DNA of 51,940 nt from Halostagnicola sp. A56 (lineage in GTDB: Archaea; Halobacteriota; Halobacteria; Halobacteriales; Natrialbaceae), in NCBI RefSeq assembly GCF_000691505.1, contig NZ_JMIP02000014.1, positions 1 through 51,940 on the forward strand, written 5' to 3'. A program made the translations under genes and the position numbers. Each line of letters starts with the position of its first letter. The first letter of the stretch is position 1. Of the stretch, positions 51,497-51,940 are shown one piece after another. Below the pieces are notes generated by a model. The model worked only from the letters and a program-made list of their open reading frames with translations, was not told the origin of the DNA and did no database searches.

Positions 51497-51940
51497 ATGG
51501 CCGACATGACTCGGACCGTTCCGGACGACGCGTACGCGGCCCTCGGTGACGAAACGCGACTCGAGATTCTGTTCGAACTCGCCGACCACTACGAAGCGGC
51601 CTGGTCGGCCGGTTGGCTCTCCTTTTCGACCCTCTGCGATCGAGTCGGTGTCGACGATACGAGCCGATTCAACTACCACCTCCAGACGCTACAGGACGAG
51701 TTCGTCGTCAAGGAAAACGAACAGTACCGGCCGACAATCGCCGCCCTCGAGGTCGTCACCGCGATTCGATCAGGAACGTACGACGGCGAGACCGAGCCGT
51801 GCGAGAGCGTCACCGACGAGCGCTGCCCCCACTGTGATCGGCAGCTGGTCGCCCGCCACGACAGGCACTTGCTGCTGCTCGCCTGCCCCGAGCACGGGAC
51901 CACGCTCGGCTATCCGGTCCCGCCAGTCGCCGCCGGCCGA
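51497..51940 (+). CDS. ArsR-type winged-helix regulator with C-terminal zinc-binding region (cut by window edge)
   Basis: The 148 residues visible begin MADMTRTVPDDAYAALGDET. A winged-helix ArsR-like DNA-binding domain ('RLEILFELADHYEAAWSAGW', 'FSTLCDRVGVDDTSRFNYHL', 'QTLQDEFVVKENEQYRPT') is followed by 'CPHCDRQLVARHDRH' and 'LLLLACPEHGTTLGYPVPP', whose Cys and His residues suggest a zinc-binding effector domain. Many haloarchaeal regulators have this design. The 3' end is outside the window. It is divergent from the CPBP gene. Confidence 0.85.
   Translation, partial: MADMTRTVPDDAYAALGDETRLEILFELADHYEAAWSAGWLSFSTLCDRVGVDDTSRFNYHLQTLQDEFVVKENEQYRPTIAALEVVTAIRSGTYDGETEPCESVTDERCPHCDRQLVARHDRHLLLLACPEHGTTLGYPVPPVAAGR

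Noticed and set aside
1..51940. CRISPR arrays, insertion sequences, prophage
   Set aside because: No spaced identical repeats, transposase, integrase or capsid/terminase genes were seen. The tandem arrays at 18880 and 25582 have no spacers.

Overview
The window is from a halophilic archaeon (class Halobacteria). Base composition is GC-rich, most proteins are strongly acidic, and many start codons lie close behind AT-rich TATA-like boxes with no Shine-Dalgarno. The families are haloarchaeal ones: Cdc48, archaeal Pelota, Cbf5, archaeal Mch, CofH and a DUF106 membrane insertase. I cannot name the genus. I count 56 protein-coding genes or gene fragments, two of them cut by the window edges, and one tRNA. 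I see no insertion sequence, prophage or CRISPR array. Most of the window looks like chromosomal core.

Layout. 1-1.5 kb: cytochrome oxidase subunits I (cut) and II, minus strand. 2.4-5.9 kb: adk, DUF106, cmk and cbf5, ending at a tRNA-Pro(GGG). 6-9.7 kb: a Tat-exported polysaccharide-lyase-like protein, a phage-type small protein, a DUF192 protein and a glutathionyl-hydroquinone-reductase-like enzyme. 9.9-17.9 kb: Pelota, a citramalate/isopropylmalate synthase whose C-terminal end is on a separate overlapping frame, a large HTH regulator, Mch and a GTPBP1-type GTPase. 18-25.9 kb: pyrF, mgsA, a MaoC hydratase, a KhtTU-like antiporter pair, a HAD phosphatase, an RNase H variant and an EamA transporter. 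26.3-32.8 kb: Cdc48, LarC with a His-rich insert, a small secreted protein and Elp3. 33-36.6 kb: a Rieske protein, two small regulators, a sugar nucleotidyltransferase and small conserved proteins. 36.7-40.7 kb: a 1337-residue secreted repeat protein. 41-43.3 kb: a complete biotin ECF transporter (bioY, bioM, bioN) behind a BirA-like operator. 43.3-51.9 kb: a hexapeptide acyltransferase, small zinc-finger proteins, a methyltransferase, an SDR, a DUF192 lipoprotein, CofH, PurC, a CPBP protease and the start of an HTH regulator.

How genes fit together. adk, DUF106, cmk and cbf5 join nucleotide kinases, membrane-protein insertion and rRNA pseudouridylation. BioY-BioM-BioN should form one biotin importer under biotin control. 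CofH supplies the F420 chromophore and Mch works in tetrahydromethanopterin C1 metabolism.

Most worth following up: (1) the 23-residue Gln/Ala/Gly repeat of the giant surface protein, built from an 8-residue and a 15-residue module; (2) the split leuA/cimA gene with a GTGA overlap; (3) the BirA-type palindrome in front of bioY; (4) a hairpin-rich segment at about 44.40-44.55 kb that ends in a terminator-like hairpin; (5) several perfect inverted repeats in promoter regions. Assignments come from reading motifs, without database searches.
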